Source: Bradyrhizobium sp. 138 | GTDB lineage: Bacteria > Pseudomonadota > Alphaproteobacteria > Rhizobiales > Xanthobacteraceae | Length of the DNA: 64,000 nt | Direction: 5' to 3' | NCBI RefSeq assembly: GCF_023074075.1 | Contig: NZ_JADPKT010000033.1 | Span: 248,001-312,000, forward strand | Part shown: in pieces, positions 8,752-17,443 of the stretch | Layout of the letters: each line of letters starts with the position of its first letter | Numbering within the stretch: position 1 is the first letter of the stretch | Made by a program: the position numbers and the translations under genes | The notes under the pieces: model-generated | Told to the model about the DNA's origin: nothing | Seen by the model: the letters and a program-made list of their open reading frames with translations, nothing else | The model's database searches: none

Positions 8752-9876
8752 TCACGCGGCGAGGCGCGCACCGAGATCCTCAATCATTGTTTGGCACGCA
8801 GCGAGTTCGCCGATCTCGATGTATTCATCGGCGCGGTGAGCACGGCTGATATCTCCGGGGCCGCAAATGATCGCATCGATGCCGGCTTGTTGATAAAGCC
8901 CGGCCTCCGTGCCGTAGCTCACCGCAACGAGTGGCTTCTGTCCTGTCAACTCGACCAGAACGGCTGTCAGTTCACTCCCCTTGACGGGAGCGAGGGCGGG
9001 ATAGGCGCTCAACTCATGCCACGCCACTTCGAAACCGCTGCTGCGAAGCGCGAAAAGCTGGGCCTTGAGGGGCTCAAGCAGGGACGATGGGGAAACGCCT
9101 GGAACGGCGCGGATCTCAAGATCAGCAGAGCAGCGGTCGGGAATGATGTTGACGGCCTGCCCCCCGTTGATGAGGCCAACCTGCAAGGAGGAGTACGGAG
9201 GCACGAAATTGTCGTCGAACGGCCCGTCCGTCAGGCTTTGGGCGTAAGCCACAGCGTGCGTGACCACGCTGGCCATTGCATGAACCGCATTGAGACCCAA
9301 ATCAGGGCGCGACGAATGGCCGGACCGCCCGATCACCTCCAGCCGCACAGCCGCCTTTCCCTTGTGTGCCTGCACCGGCTGCATCCGGCTCGGTTCGCCG
9401 ATAACCGCACCGAGCGGCCTTTCACATAGGTTTGGCAACGCGGCGATCAAATGATGGACACCGCGGCAACCCGCTTCCTCGTCGTAGGAGAATGCAAGAT
9501 GTATCGGCTGCCGCAGATTCATCGCCGCAAGCTGCGGAAGGGCGGCCAACGCGCTGGCAAGAAAGCCCTTCATATCACTGGCGCCGCGACCAAAAAGCCT
9601 TTCACCATCTCGACGCAGAACAAAGGGGGCTCCGCTCCATTCCGGCTCGCTTGCCGGGACAACATCCAGATGTCCGGAAAGAATGTACCCCCGGGCCTCG
9701 CGCGGCCCAATTGTAACAAACAGGTTGAACCGATCGCCTTCAGGACCAGGAATGATTGCCACCTCGGCCCCTGCGGCCTGGCAATACCCTCGTACCCAAT
9801 TGACAATTGCCTCGTTTGGCGTGCCGACGACGCTGGGGAATGCGATTAGCCTCGCAAGAATTTCTTCAACATTCAT
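8752..9876 (-). CDS. argE: M20 metallopeptidase, acetylornithine deacetylase-like
   Basis: A 374-residue zinc-dependent amidohydrolase. Metal ligands and catalytic residues are visible in order: 'LSGHLDVVPASEP' (His, Asp), 'LFGRGASDMKG' (bridging Asp), 'SYDEEAGCRG' (catalytic Glu pair) and 'SRAHRADEYIEIGE' (C-terminal His). Between them lies the lid domain with 'SGHSSRPDLGLNAVHAM'. ArgE hydrolyses N-acetylornithine, but M20 paralogues inside catabolic clusters often act on other N-acyl amino acids, and the operon with ghrA and a cupin favours such a catabolic role. The ATG at 9876 is chosen because the ArgE N-terminus 'MNVEEILARLIAFPSV' begins there; a much longer upstream reading has no homology-like content. 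Confidence 0.87.
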   Translation of the reverse strand: MNVEEILARLIAFPSVVGTPNEAIVNWVRGYCQAAGAEVAIIPGPEGDRFNLFVTIGPREARGYILSGHLDVVPASEPEWSGAPFVLRRDGERLFGRGASDMKGFLASALAALPQLAAMNLRQPIHLAFSYDEEAGCRGVHHLIAALPNLCERPLGAVIGEPSRMQPVQAHKGKAAVRLEVIGRSGHSSRPDLGLNAVHAMASVVTHAVAYAQSLTDGPFDDNFVPPYSSLQVGLINGGQAVNIIPDRCSADLEIRAVPGVSPSSLLEPLKAQLFALRSSGFEVAWHELSAYPALAPVKGSELTAVLVELTGQKPLVAVSYGTEAGLYQQAGIDAIICGPGDISRAHRADEYIEIGELAACQTMIEDLGARLAA

Positions 9877-10122
9877 GACGGCCCACCCTACCTGCGCAAT
9901 TCGCCGGATATCGACAGGGTAACCGCAAGCAGGAGCTTTCCCTGCCGAATTGCGTTGCGCTATAGGTTGAAGATTGCAAATACCCGCCCCCAAACAGGCG
10001 AAACCTGCTGGGTTTCCGTGCGATACTGCGGCAAAGCACGTCTGCGGCCGTATTGGCAGCAGGATCAAAAGGCACGTAATGCCAGAGACCTTGGCATTCC
10101 GCAAAGAAACGGATGAGCTGAA

Positions 10123-11001
10123 ATGGGACGGTCGGTACGCCTGAAGTCCTTCGAATTGATCGCGCGCGACATTCGCGAAGTTGACGTGAAGCTGCTCCAC
10201 GCTCTCTCGATCGCGGTTGGCTGGCCGCATCGGCCCAAGGACTGGGATTTCCTGCGCCGCGCCGGTCAGGGCATCGTCGCTGTTGACGGAATCGGGCGCG
10301 TGTTCGGCAGCGCGATGTGGTTTCCGCACGGGCGCGAATTTGCCACCGTGGGCTTGGTGATCACATCGCCCCGCACCCAGACACAGGGCACTGGCCGCTG
10401 GCTCATGGAACAGGTTTTTGAGCGGTGTGGGGACCGGAATTTGACCCTGAACTCGACCGATGCGGCCTACCATCTCTATCTCTCACTGGGCTTCAGGAAG
10501 GAAGCGGTCGTTTATCTGTGGCAGGGAGAGGTCGTATCGCCCCTTCCAGCGGTACCCCTTCTGGATGGTGAATTGAGGTCGCTGTCAGCCGGAGATTTGG
10601 AGGAGATCGCAGCGCTTGATGAGCGCGCGTTCGGAACAAGCCGCCAGAAGTTGCTTGCACTGCTTTCGGAGGGCGCGTCAATTTGCACCCTAAGCCGTGG
10701 CGGCAAAATCGTCGGCTACTCCATGAATCGCGAGTTCGGGCGCGGTCATGTGATCGGTCCCATCGTCGCGAGCAATGATTGCGACGCGATCCATCTCACT
10801 GCCGTGCATCTTAAGGATCTCACCGGCCGGTTCGCTCGTGTCGATACGCGGGAGCAGACGGGGCTATTTGCTGACTTTCTTCAGCAGAGTCGCCTCGGGT
10901 TAAGCGAGACCGTCACAACCATGTCCAAGGGGAAGCGATTCCTGAACAGAAAGGACAACGAGCCGTGGGTGTACGGATTGGCCGGCCACGCGCTGAGCTG
11001 A
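10123..11001 (+). CDS. GNAT-family N-acetyltransferase with C-terminal Acetyltransf_18-like domain
   Basis: A 292-residue protein with an N-terminal GNAT fold, whose acetyl-CoA loop is 'TQTQGTGRWLMEQVFERCG', followed by 'YHLYLSLGFRKEAVVYLWQ', the usual C-terminal strands of that domain. Residues from about 150 form a second, GNAT-like domain of the type seen in two-domain acetyltransferases. It would acetylate a small amine with acetyl-CoA in the cytoplasm. It is transcribed divergently from the argE-like deacetylase across a 246-base gap, so an acetylase and a deacetylase share a control region; whether they act on the same metabolite is inference. The substrate cannot be named. Confidence 0.82.
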   Translation: MGRSVRLKSFELIARDIREVDVKLLHALSIAVGWPHRPKDWDFLRRAGQGIVAVDGIGRVFGSAMWFPHGREFATVGLVITSPRTQTQGTGRWLMEQVFERCGDRNLTLNSTDAAYHLYLSLGFRKEAVVYLWQGEVVSPLPAVPLLDGELRSLSAGDLEEIAALDERAFGTSRQKLLALLSEGASICTLSRGGKIVGYSMNREFGRGHVIGPIVASNDCDAIHLTAVHLKDLTGRFARVDTREQTGLFADFLQQSRLGLSETVTTMSKGKRFLNRKDNEPWVYGLAGHALS

Positions 11002-11257
11002 GGCCGTACAACAGGAGCCCAACTGGCGCAACGAAATCCACCGGCAGGCCAGCAAGTTGGCGACGCGTGGATTGCGCAGAACCAGCCCGTTGGATTCGTG
11101 GAATGTCGCGTCCTCCTCGACCGACGAGAGAAGCGGCGCTTGGATCGGCGTCGTCGGCAGGACGAAAACCTCGTTGTTGCCAAATGACCGTTCAAAGGAC
11201 TGGATGGATGCCATAGCTGATCTACAGGCCGAACCCCTGGCTGCCCTCGCAAACGCT

Positions 11258-14200
11258 TCAAATCAGCACGTCATGGGGCGCGGGTACAATAGCGTGATGC
11301 GGAACGTTATGAACGGGGGCGATCGCGTGTTCGTCCAGTGCATTAGGGATCAATTTGCCGATGATGTGGAGAGCCTCTTCCTGACCGAGCGAAACGTGCA
11401 GACCGAGCGGGTCATTAGGCTCAACTGCCGCGCCGAATGTGGGAGGAGTCGCATAGCCATCGAAGCGAAACGCCAGTTCCGCGCGGCCAGTCTCGAAGGC
11501 AATTTTAGCCGGCTGTGCGGTTTCTGACGCCGTTGCAGCAGATTGCGCAGCCGGCGATCCGTTTCCGAAGTTACTGCCCTTTGCGACGCCAGGTTCGACC
11601 GGCTCAGCTGCCTCCGGCGCATCTTCAGACCAGTGTGAATCGTGCCCGGAATTGCCGTGCTCCACGACGGTCGATTCTTGCGCGGTTAACGCTGCCGCAC
11701 CATCCAAAATCCGAGCGTGATGCTCGACGCCATTGCGCGGTTCGAAGCCAGCTCCAGTCAACTCTGTTGCTGCCGCCTTTGGGCCCCCTGGCTCTGAAAC
11801 GTCCCGTGAGTCACCGCGGCCTACGCTACCGGCCGTTGCGATGCTGGGGTCGCCGATCTCAGCCGCTTCAGGCGCGTTTGCGGAGGTCGGGTGCCCCGAA
11901 TTGCCCTGTTCCGCGCCATCTGCTTCTACCGTCTTCGCTGTCCCTCGCGAAGCGCCCGAACTCGGGGGATGATGCTCGTTGTCATTGCCGGCGCCATCTC
12001 CCGATATGAAGCTAGGTCCAGTCGGCTCCGCTGCCGCCTTTGCAGACCTTGGCTCCGAAGCGTGCGGTGAGCTACCGCCGCTCACGCCACGGAGGCCTGG
12101 CTCGGCAGGCTCGGCCGCTTCCGGTGCGTTTGCAGCGGTTGAGTGCCCCGAATTGCCCTGTTGTATGCCCTCTGCCTCGGCCGTCTTCGCTGATCCGCGT
12201 GAAGCATCCGAAGGGGGAGGATGGTGTTCGTCGTGACTGCCGACCCCATTTCCCGGTATGAAGCCGGCTTCAGCCAACTCCGCTGCCGCCTTCGCAGACC
12301 CTGCCTCCGAAGCGTTCTGTGAGTTACCGCCGCCCGCGACACTGGCCTTTGCGACGCCTGGTTCACCAGGCTTGGCTCCTTCCGGCGCGTTTGCAGAGGT
12401 TGAGTGCCCCGAATTGCCGTGTTCTACGCCCTCTGCCTCGGCCATCTTCGCTGATCCGCGCGAAGCATCCGAAGCGGGGGGATGATGCTCATTGTCATTG
12501 CCGACACCATTTCCCGGTATGAAGCCGGCTTCAGCCAACTCCGCTGCCGCCTTTGCAGACCCTGGCTCCGAAGCGTTCTGTGAGTTACCGCCTGCTGCGA
12601 GGCTAGAGCCAGAACCCTCATTGATCGGCTCATTCTTCGATGTGAGATTTTCAACTGCGGTGACCGTCGCGCTATGAGCAAGCACTATCGGTGACACATG
12701 AGCCGATCCACCGGATCCATCATCGCTCTCATCCGCTGTACCTGCCGAATGGCTGATGAAGGTTCTGAACCTCGTCGCCCCCACTGAGCCGGTCCGGGCC
12801 TGCCCGAATTCGAACGTCAAGCCGTCGTCGGCCAGAATGTTCCAAACTTCAGCGAGTGCGCTCTCGCTCGTCCCGATAACTGTACGGGTAATGTCCGCAT
12901 TCAGAACAGCTTCGGTTGCGGTCGCCGATGTCAGCGCTCCTTCGAGCTGCTCCAAGGTGATCGCGATGGCCACGCCTTCCGGCTGGCCGACAAAGTCCGA
13001 CTCCGCAAGAGAGACAATCCCCTGCAGATGGATCTCCAGCAGACCCCGGTCCCCGACATCAAGAATCCGATCGGTCGGATTCACGTAGACGATCGTTTCG
13101 TTGGTTGCGGGATTATAGATCCAGGCGAGGGTATGCGGCGGTATAGACTTGCTCGCTGCTGTCATATGGAGCCAGGCAAGCGCTCCGAAAGCCGCAAGAT
13201 TGATCCTGCTCGATCCCGATGCGAACTCGAAGCCAGAGTGGGAGGACTTGGAATTGGAATCGGTCGCGGAGCGATAAACAACATTTTCGCCAACGTTGCC
13301 GCGCATCAGCTGATCGCGGCCTTCTCCGCCGACACGGGCATCGTGACCAGAGTCCCAGCCATGAAGTTCTTGCCGGCTGTCATCCGCGGCGCCATGACTG
13401 ATTTGGCTCGAAGCGCCTTCTCCAGCGACGCGTTCGCTTCCCGTAATCACAAGCGCGTCGGGCACGCGCAAATCGTGCGGAGCGAAAGCCGGGAGCGAGC
13501 CGTCTCTATGATTGGTATCTGCATCGGTGATCGCTGCCAGCTTTGTGGCCGCATTCTCGGCGGTGACTACCACGAAGCTGTCGATCGGCGCTTTGCCCGG
13601 GTCATGCGACTGCACGGCCAGATGCGGGTCATTCAGCGTGTAGATCAACGCACCGGTCAGAGTCGCGAAAGTGCCATACCCTGCGTGAATCAACGTTGGA
13701 TTGGAAGTAAACCGAGGGAGCAGATGCTCCGGGAGCAGGTCGCCTCCAATCCGTCTGTCATTCATTCCAAGCAAGAAAGGCGTGGCGAGATTAGGTGAGC
13801 TCGATCCAACAGAACCGCAATCCTTCCCCGGTTTCGAGCCCGCGGATTGTTCAGCCGTGCCAAGCGCTTCCGTTGCCACCGCCGGGTTCGTGACCTGGCT
13901 CACCTTGGCAAAGAAGTCTCTCTGGATGAGCCGGGACGTCTCGGCGGATTCCCAGACAATGAGTTGCCGAAGGATCGCTTTTTTCCAGGGCTCATATTCA
14001 GCGTGCTCGCCCGCGGGGCCGATGCTGTCGTCATCCAGATAGACGTCGTTCGCTTCCGCCGCCTTGAGTTCGTCTGCAATTGCGGACACCAGAAAGGCCA
14101 GCGCAAGCGTGCCGAAGCCGGACGGGCGCTGCAACAACGCGAGGGTAGCGAGCACAGTTCTGTTGGTGATCTCGAGCTTCTGAAATATGTTGTACAAATG

Positions 14201-14776
14201 TACTTTGACTGTCCCCGGGGATACGTTTAGCTGGCGCGCGATCTCCTTGTTCGACTTTCCCTCTGAGACTAGACGTACAATTTGACGTTCCCGGTGCGTC
14301 AATAGCTCCAGCATCGTTTCAACTTTGCCGCCGCCGTCAGCTCCCTCGCCGGTTGGCAAGAGATCGGATTGCTCGGAAGACACACTGCACGTTGTCATCA
14401 GTCGCAGTAATCGCAGCATAGCGTCGGAGGAGGCATGCTTCGAAACTACGCTGCAAGCGCCAGCAGCAATAGCTGCGGCTAGATCGTGGCCTGCTTCGGA
14501 CTCGGTAAACAACACCAAGCGCGTTGAGAGATTCTCAGCTTTCGCAATCGCGAGGATCTCGGGTACCGTCAGATCCGGCAGATTGTCAGCAACAAGCGCG
14601 ACGTCAGGTGTCAAATTCCGGATTGCTTCGAGGCAGCTTGTCCCATCGCTGCAAGATGCGACAACGTCGAAGTCCTGCTGCGCCCCGAGTACCGACTTCA
14701 GCCCGTGTAGAACGATCGGTTGTCGATCTACGATCAGAAGTCGGATTCGCCCCTGCTTCACAGACACGTCTAACAT
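11258..14776 (-). CDS. Receiver-LuxR HTH protein fused to a long repeat-rich, surface-protein-like region
   Basis: One uninterrupted frame of about 1172 residues. Residues ~9-129 resemble a response-regulator receiver ('IRLLIVDRQPIVLHG', 'PDVALVADNLPDL', Thr in 'LVLFTES', Lys in 'VVSKHAS'), but the position that normally holds the phosphorylated Asp is Ala, with Asp one place later. Residues ~158-215 are a full LuxR/NarL HTH ('LLTHRERQIVRLVSEGKSNK'). A hydrophobic segment 'FGTLALAFLVSAI' follows. The next ~900 residues are Ser/Gly/Ala-rich, contain 'LAWIYNPATNETIVYV', and carry four tandem 83-87-residue repeats before a distinct C-terminal block. NarL-type regulators are normally 200-230 residues. 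The ATG at 14776 has GAGG nearby, unlike one at 14815. A DNA-bound regulator with a huge tail, or a secreted protein that has captured a regulator, are both possible. Confidence 0.75.
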   Translation of the reverse strand: MLDVSVKQGRIRLLIVDRQPIVLHGLKSVLGAQQDFDVVASCSDGTSCLEAIRNLTPDVALVADNLPDLTVPEILAIAKAENLSTRLVLFTESEAGHDLAAAIAAGACSVVSKHASSDAMLRLLRLMTTCSVSSEQSDLLPTGEGADGGGKVETMLELLTHRERQIVRLVSEGKSNKEIARQLNVSPGTVKVHLYNIFQKLEITNRTVLATLALLQRPSGFGTLALAFLVSAIADELKAAEANDVYLDDDSIGPAGEHAEYEPWKKAILRQLIVWESAETSRLIQRDFFAKVSQVTNPAVATEALGTAEQSAGSKPGKDCGSVGSSSPNLATPFLLGMNDRRIGGDLLPEHLLPRFTSNPTLIHAGYGTFATLTGALIYTLNDPHLAVQSHDPGKAPIDSFVVVTAENAATKLAAITDADTNHRDGSLPAFAPHDLRVPDALVITGSERVAGEGASSQISHGAADDSRQELHGWDSGHDARVGGEGRDQLMRGNVGENVVYRSATDSNSKSSHSGFEFASGSSRINLAAFGALAWLHMTAASKSIPPHTLAWIYNPATNETIVYVNPTDRILDVGDRGLLEIHLQGIVSLAESDFVGQPEGVAIAITLEQLEGALTSATATEAVLNADITRTVIGTSESALAEVWNILADDGLTFEFGQARTGSVGATRFRTFISHSAGTADESDDGSGGSAHVSPIVLAHSATVTAVENLTSKNEPINEGSGSSLAAGGNSQNASEPGSAKAAAELAEAGFIPGNGVGNDNEHHPPASDASRGSAKMAEAEGVEHGNSGHSTSANAPEGAKPGEPGVAKASVAGGGNSQNASEAGSAKAAAELAEAGFIPGNGVGSHDEHHPPPSDASRGSAKTAEAEGIQQGNSGHSTAANAPEAAEPAEPGLRGVSGGSSPHASEPRSAKAAAEPTGPSFISGDGAGNDNEHHPPSSGASRGTAKTVEADGAEQGNSGHPTSANAPEAAEIGDPSIATAGSVGRGDSRDVSEPGGPKAAATELTGAGFEPRNGVEHHARILDGAAALTAQESTVVEHGNSGHDSHWSEDAPEAAEPVEPGVAKGSNFGNGSPAAQSAATASETAQPAKIAFETGRAELAFRFDGYATPPTFGAAVEPNDPLGLHVSLGQEEALHIIGKLIPNALDEHAIAPVHNVPHHAIVPAPHDVLI
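11570..12592 (-). repeat. Four tandem ~250-261-bp repeats inside the fusion gene
   Basis: Reading on the minus strand, units begin at about 12592, 12331, 12079 and 11818, giving spacings of 261, 252 and 261 bases, all multiples of three. Each encodes the order 'GGNSQNASEPGSAKAAAE', 'GFIPGNGVGNDNEHHPP', 'ASRGSAKTAEAEG', 'QGNSGHSTSANAPEAAEP'. Units 1 and 2 are most alike; the last is the most diverged. The repeats are in frame, so they encode a periodic protein segment and not a non-coding array. Confidence 0.88.
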
Positions 14777-14930
14777 GGACACTGCCTCGGCCCGACCATC
14801 TATGTACTTCGGCATATGGCCGAGGCCAGGCGGGATTATTAAAATACAATTAATCGAGCGGGGGAAGAGGCTTTGCGATATTTAAATACAACCTAAAATA
14901 GCAAATTTTTACGGCATATAGGGAATAAAT
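14777..14930. promoter_or_regulatory. AT-rich divergent promoter gap
   Basis: The gap between the divergent starts at 14776 and 14931 is strikingly AT-rich for this genome, with 'attattaaaatacaattaat' near 14835 and 'gatatttaaatacaac' near 14877. The NTF2-like gene has AGGGA eight bases before its ATG. The AT motifs match those in other gaps of the island and are candidate H-NS-type or promoter elements. Confidence 0.5.
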
Positions 14931-15269
14931 ATGTCATTTGATCCGCTTGCTGCTGCGATTGACTGGCTCGATGCCTACCGCGCGGGTGATATCGAAGCGA
15001 TCTTGGAAATGTATGCCGAAGATGCCGTGGTTCACTGCGGCTGCGGAGGCGTGAAAACCATTACCAGCCGCGAGGCACTTCGTGCCTATTGGCTCGATCA
15101 CCTCCGAGAATATCCGGCAGGCAAGTTGGACGATCTTGGTCCGTCGCACGACGGCACCATTATCTCATATGTCACTAGCAATGGTGTCATGAGGGCGCTT
15201 ATCGCGTTTGACGCGGCCGGGAGGATTAAGGAATCAGCTACAATCCCTCACACCAAACCCACGGCGTGA
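14931..15269 (+). CDS. SnoaL/NTF2-like fold small protein
   Basis: A 112-residue protein of the cone-shaped NTF2/SnoaL fold. The N-terminal helix pair 'AIDWLDAYRAGDIEAILEMY' followed by 'AEDAVVHCGCGG' and 'YWLDHLREYPAGKL' is typical of this family, which includes ketosteroid isomerase-like enzymes and many ligand-binding proteins of unknown role. It is a cytoplasmic protein without a signal peptide. It is transcribed away from the receiver-LuxR fusion gene and sits upstream of the Crp/Fnr gene, but 357 bases separate it from the latter, so an operon is doubtful. Function is unknown. Confidence 0.8.
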   Translation: MSFDPLAAAIDWLDAYRAGDIEAILEMYAEDAVVHCGCGGVKTITSREALRAYWLDHLREYPAGKLDDLGPSHDGTIISYVTSNGVMRALIAFDAAGRIKESATIPHTKPTA

Positions 15270-15626
15270 TCCAAGCCCGCAGTAGGTCACGTGCTGGCCT
15301 TGCAGTGCAAGAGTGTCACGTCTGCTACGCGTCACAACCGCCTTTAGATCCCGCCCACACGAAGGTGCGATCTAACCTGCAAGACGGACGTCGCGATTCA
15401 GCGCTGCTCGTCTGCTTGATGCCCGCGGTGGTACTGCCGAGCGCCAGCTGGAGCCGGAGGCATTGGATCTCCGCCGCAGCGTGCGGTTGTCGGCCTGCGC
15501 ATGCTCACCATTTGGGGAACCATATGTGTGTTGGCCGGTTGGCTTGCTGTTGAGCTGGCACTCAGCAGAGCAGCTCGACAAACCGGCATGTGTTCTAGAG
15601 CCGGGGCATCCGTCGGGGCCGATCCC
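15270..15626. other. Intergenic region upstream of Crp/Fnr gene, nothing distinct
   Basis: A gap of 357 bases. Weak reading frames on both strands lack family features and have no convincing ribosome sites. No terminator or repeat is evident. It may hold the promoter of the Crp/Fnr gene, whose own upstream in-frame extension (from 15501) looks non-coding. Confidence 0.4.
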
Positions 15627-16418
15627 ATGATGGACCACACAACCAGAGTAGGCAATCGGTTGTTAGCAGCGTTGCCGCCAGCAGATTTTGCTTTGCTTGC
15701 GCCTCATCTGCGGAAAGTCAAGATTGAACGCGATTCCGTCCTGGTCCGATCGGGCGATCGGATCGAACATCTTCTTTTTCCCTTGAGCGGCGCGATCGCC
15801 GCTATCTTGGAGCTGCCGAACGGGCAGACAGTTGCCACGGCGATAATCGGCCATGAGGGGGCTGTGGGTCTGACGTCAGCGCTTGGCGCACGCCACTCGC
15901 CTGCAACGGCGATCGTTCGCCTGTCAGGGTTCGCGCTACAGATCTCGCCGGTGCATTTTCTGGCGGCGCAACATCGCAGTCCTCCAATCACATCCATGGT
16001 GCAGGTCTCCACGAGATCGTTGTTAACGCACCTTCAGCACGTGGCGGCCTGCAATGCACTGCATTCTGTCGAAGCTCGCTTGGCGCGCTGGCTGCTTCAC
16101 ATTCACGATCGAGCGAATGGAGGCGATCTTCTTCCGCTGACGCAGGAAACGCTGTCGGAATTGCTGGGCGTCCGCCGCACCACAGTCACACATGTCGTGA
16201 GCACAATGCGCGCGTCAAGGGCGCTGAAATCCAATCGGCGCGGCGAGCTCGAGATTGATCGGCCGCGGCTCGAAGCGTTGGCATGCGAGTGCTACAAAGT
16301 CATGAGCCGCGAAATCGATCGGATCGTTTCTCACGGCGCGATCGGGCTAGTTAGCGGGGCGCCACCGCGAGGCGCCTCCCACTTGCCTGCCAGCCGACGA
16401 GCCGGGACAAGCTCATAA
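15627..16418 (+). CDS. Crp/Fnr-family transcriptional regulator
   Basis: A 263-residue regulator. An N-terminal cyclic-nucleotide-binding beta-roll is indicated by 'SVLVRSGDRIEHLLFPLSG' and 'IIGHEGAVGLTSALG'. A dimer helix follows, then a winged HTH whose recognition region is 'LTQETLSELLGVRRTTVTH' near residues 170-190. It has no N-terminal cysteine cluster, so it is not an oxygen-sensing Fnr; the cAMP-contact Arg-Ser pair of true Crp is not obvious either. Alphaproteobacteria carry many such proteins with unknown signals. The start is set at the Met pair at 15627; the extra upstream residues are unlike the family. Its location between regulators and surface genes suggests it may control them. 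Confidence 0.86.
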   Translation: MMDHTTRVGNRLLAALPPADFALLAPHLRKVKIERDSVLVRSGDRIEHLLFPLSGAIAAILELPNGQTVATAIIGHEGAVGLTSALGARHSPATAIVRLSGFALQISPVHFLAAQHRSPPITSMVQVSTRSLLTHLQHVAACNALHSVEARLARWLLHIHDRANGGDLLPLTQETLSELLGVRRTTVTHVVSTMRASRALKSNRRGELEIDRPRLEALACECYKVMSREIDRIVSHGAIGLVSGAPPRGASHLPASRRAGTSS

Positions 16419-16429
16419 AGCCCGCTTGC

Positions 16430-16702
16430 TCATTCAATCGCCTCGCGGCGCTCGTTACAACAACCGGGCCTATTGGGACCAAACAGCGCAGGAGCAAGCT
16501 TTGCCTCTGCGAAGCCACAACGACCGCTCTCGGTCCGAGCCGGGCTACGGGACTTGGCCGCCTTGCGCGGCTCGCGCTGACGATTCTCCTCTCGACCTAC
16601 CCGCTCTCTGAGCTCCTCAAGTTCCGCGAGTTGGGAGACGAGCGCTTCGAGACGCTCTCGAAGCAGAGCTCCGGGATCACCGGCTTGAAGGTGGCTATTC
16701 AT
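16430..16702 (-). CDS. Small charged coiled-coil protein, paralogue of the gene at 19319
   Basis: A 90-residue hypothetical protein. The ATG at 16702 is preceded by GGAGG with a 7-base spacer, which supports translation. A short heptad-like helix, 'LVSQLAELEELRERVGREE', is followed by a basic, Arg/Ser-rich tail. The core aligns with 'LIVQFTELQNLRSRVLKAE' of the small plus-strand gene at 19319, so the two are paralogues placed on either side of the LuxR gene. The helix plus basic tail suggests a nucleic-acid or partner-binding role, which is only a guess. It lies 234 bases downstream of the Tat-signal protein gene on the same strand. Confidence 0.6.
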   Translation of the reverse strand: MNSHLQAGDPGALLRERLEALVSQLAELEELRERVGREENRQREPRKAAKSRSPARTESGRCGFAEAKLAPALFGPNRPGCCNERREAIE

Positions 16703-16936
16703 GACGCGCCTCCTGATCGAGGTCTTAGGGAGCCCTCGCCCACTTTCGAGAGTCGGGAAAACTATGCAATTCCAAAACAAGCGCACCAACATTTGGCAAG
16801 TTGCGTGCGCAAACGAGCTGCGGCGCTGCACGGAGGCCGCTCGGCTGTTTAGATATGCTTTCGGCCAGCGTTTAGCGCACCGGAGCAAAGGCCAGCCGAA
16901 TAGCGGCCCACAGGCCCACGCCCAGCTGAGAGGCTT

Positions 16937-17443
16937 CTACCGGCTGGAATCGGTTGCGGTGGTAATCCGAGTATTAGCTCCGGGGCAATCGGCCTTGCGC
17001 TTTTCCTCGTTCTCTTCTGCGCAATCGAGCCCACCATCTGCGCTTGGAATTCCAGAGCCGCCGGTCGCGAAGGGCCCCTTGCCGCTGCCGGCGCCAGCAC
17101 CGGACCCACCACTACCGCCGGATCCGCCTCCGGATGTCGCTCGGGCACGAGAAGATCCAGCAGGGCGACCGCCAGGCGCTCCCCCACCCCCGGATGATCC
17201 GCCGCTGGAGCCCCCTGGCCCTGCCACGGACGATCGATCATTGTCGAAGAATGACTGGCCGCTGTCGCTTTGCCTTGTCCCGTGCAGGCCGCCCGAAGCT
17301 GCAATGGCTTTTGAGGTCAGGGAGGTGGACAGAAGGAGTGTCATGACGGGGGGCGTCACGGCTGCAAATCTTCCGCAGGTTTTCAAAAACGCCCGCCGAT
17401 CGTCGTCTTCGTTGCCGTCTCGGGTCACGACGCTCTCCTCCAT
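16937..17443 (-). CDS. Tat-signal Gly/Ser-rich small exported protein
   Basis: A 168-residue protein. The N-terminus holds a twin-arginine motif in 'DDDRRAFLKTCGRFAAV', then a hydrophobic stretch 'VMTLLLSTSLTSKAIA' and an Ala-rich cleavage-like site. The rest is low-complexity Gly/Ser/Pro, with two cysteines near the C-terminus ('GLDCAEENEEKRKADC'). No enzyme domain is visible; the product is likely exported folded or as a surface or periplasmic peptide. The ATG at 17443 is preceded by GAGGG. The signal region is nearly the same as in the 73-residue protein at 20008-20229, so they are paralogues with different mature parts. Proteins of this type are usually annotated only as Tat-signal proteins. 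Confidence 0.72.
   Translation of the reverse strand: MEESVVTRDGNEDDDRRAFLKTCGRFAAVTPPVMTLLLSTSLTSKAIAASGGLHGTRQSDSGQSFFDNDRSSVAGPGGSSGGSSGGGGAPGGRPAGSSRARATSGGGSGGSGGSGAGAGSGKGPFATGGSGIPSADGGLDCAEENEEKRKADCPGANTRITTATDSSR

Noticed and set aside
7483..9429. A 648-residue plus-strand reading frame
   Set aside because: It lies wholly opposite the cupin, GhrA and M20 deacetylase genes, whose family motifs are clear. It has no domain-like content; long antisense frames are expected in GC-rich DNA.
439..11001. Ectoine catabolism cluster
   Set aside because: The Lrp regulator, aminotransferase and SSADH recall ectoine breakdown, but the defining hydrolase (EutD/DoeA) and the AspA-type deacetylase (EutE/DoeB) are absent; the deacetylase here is M20.
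11570..12592. Possible CRISPR array
   Set aside because: The repeat period is about 250-261 bases, in frame with a protein, and lacks short uniform repeats with unique spacers. No cas genes are present.
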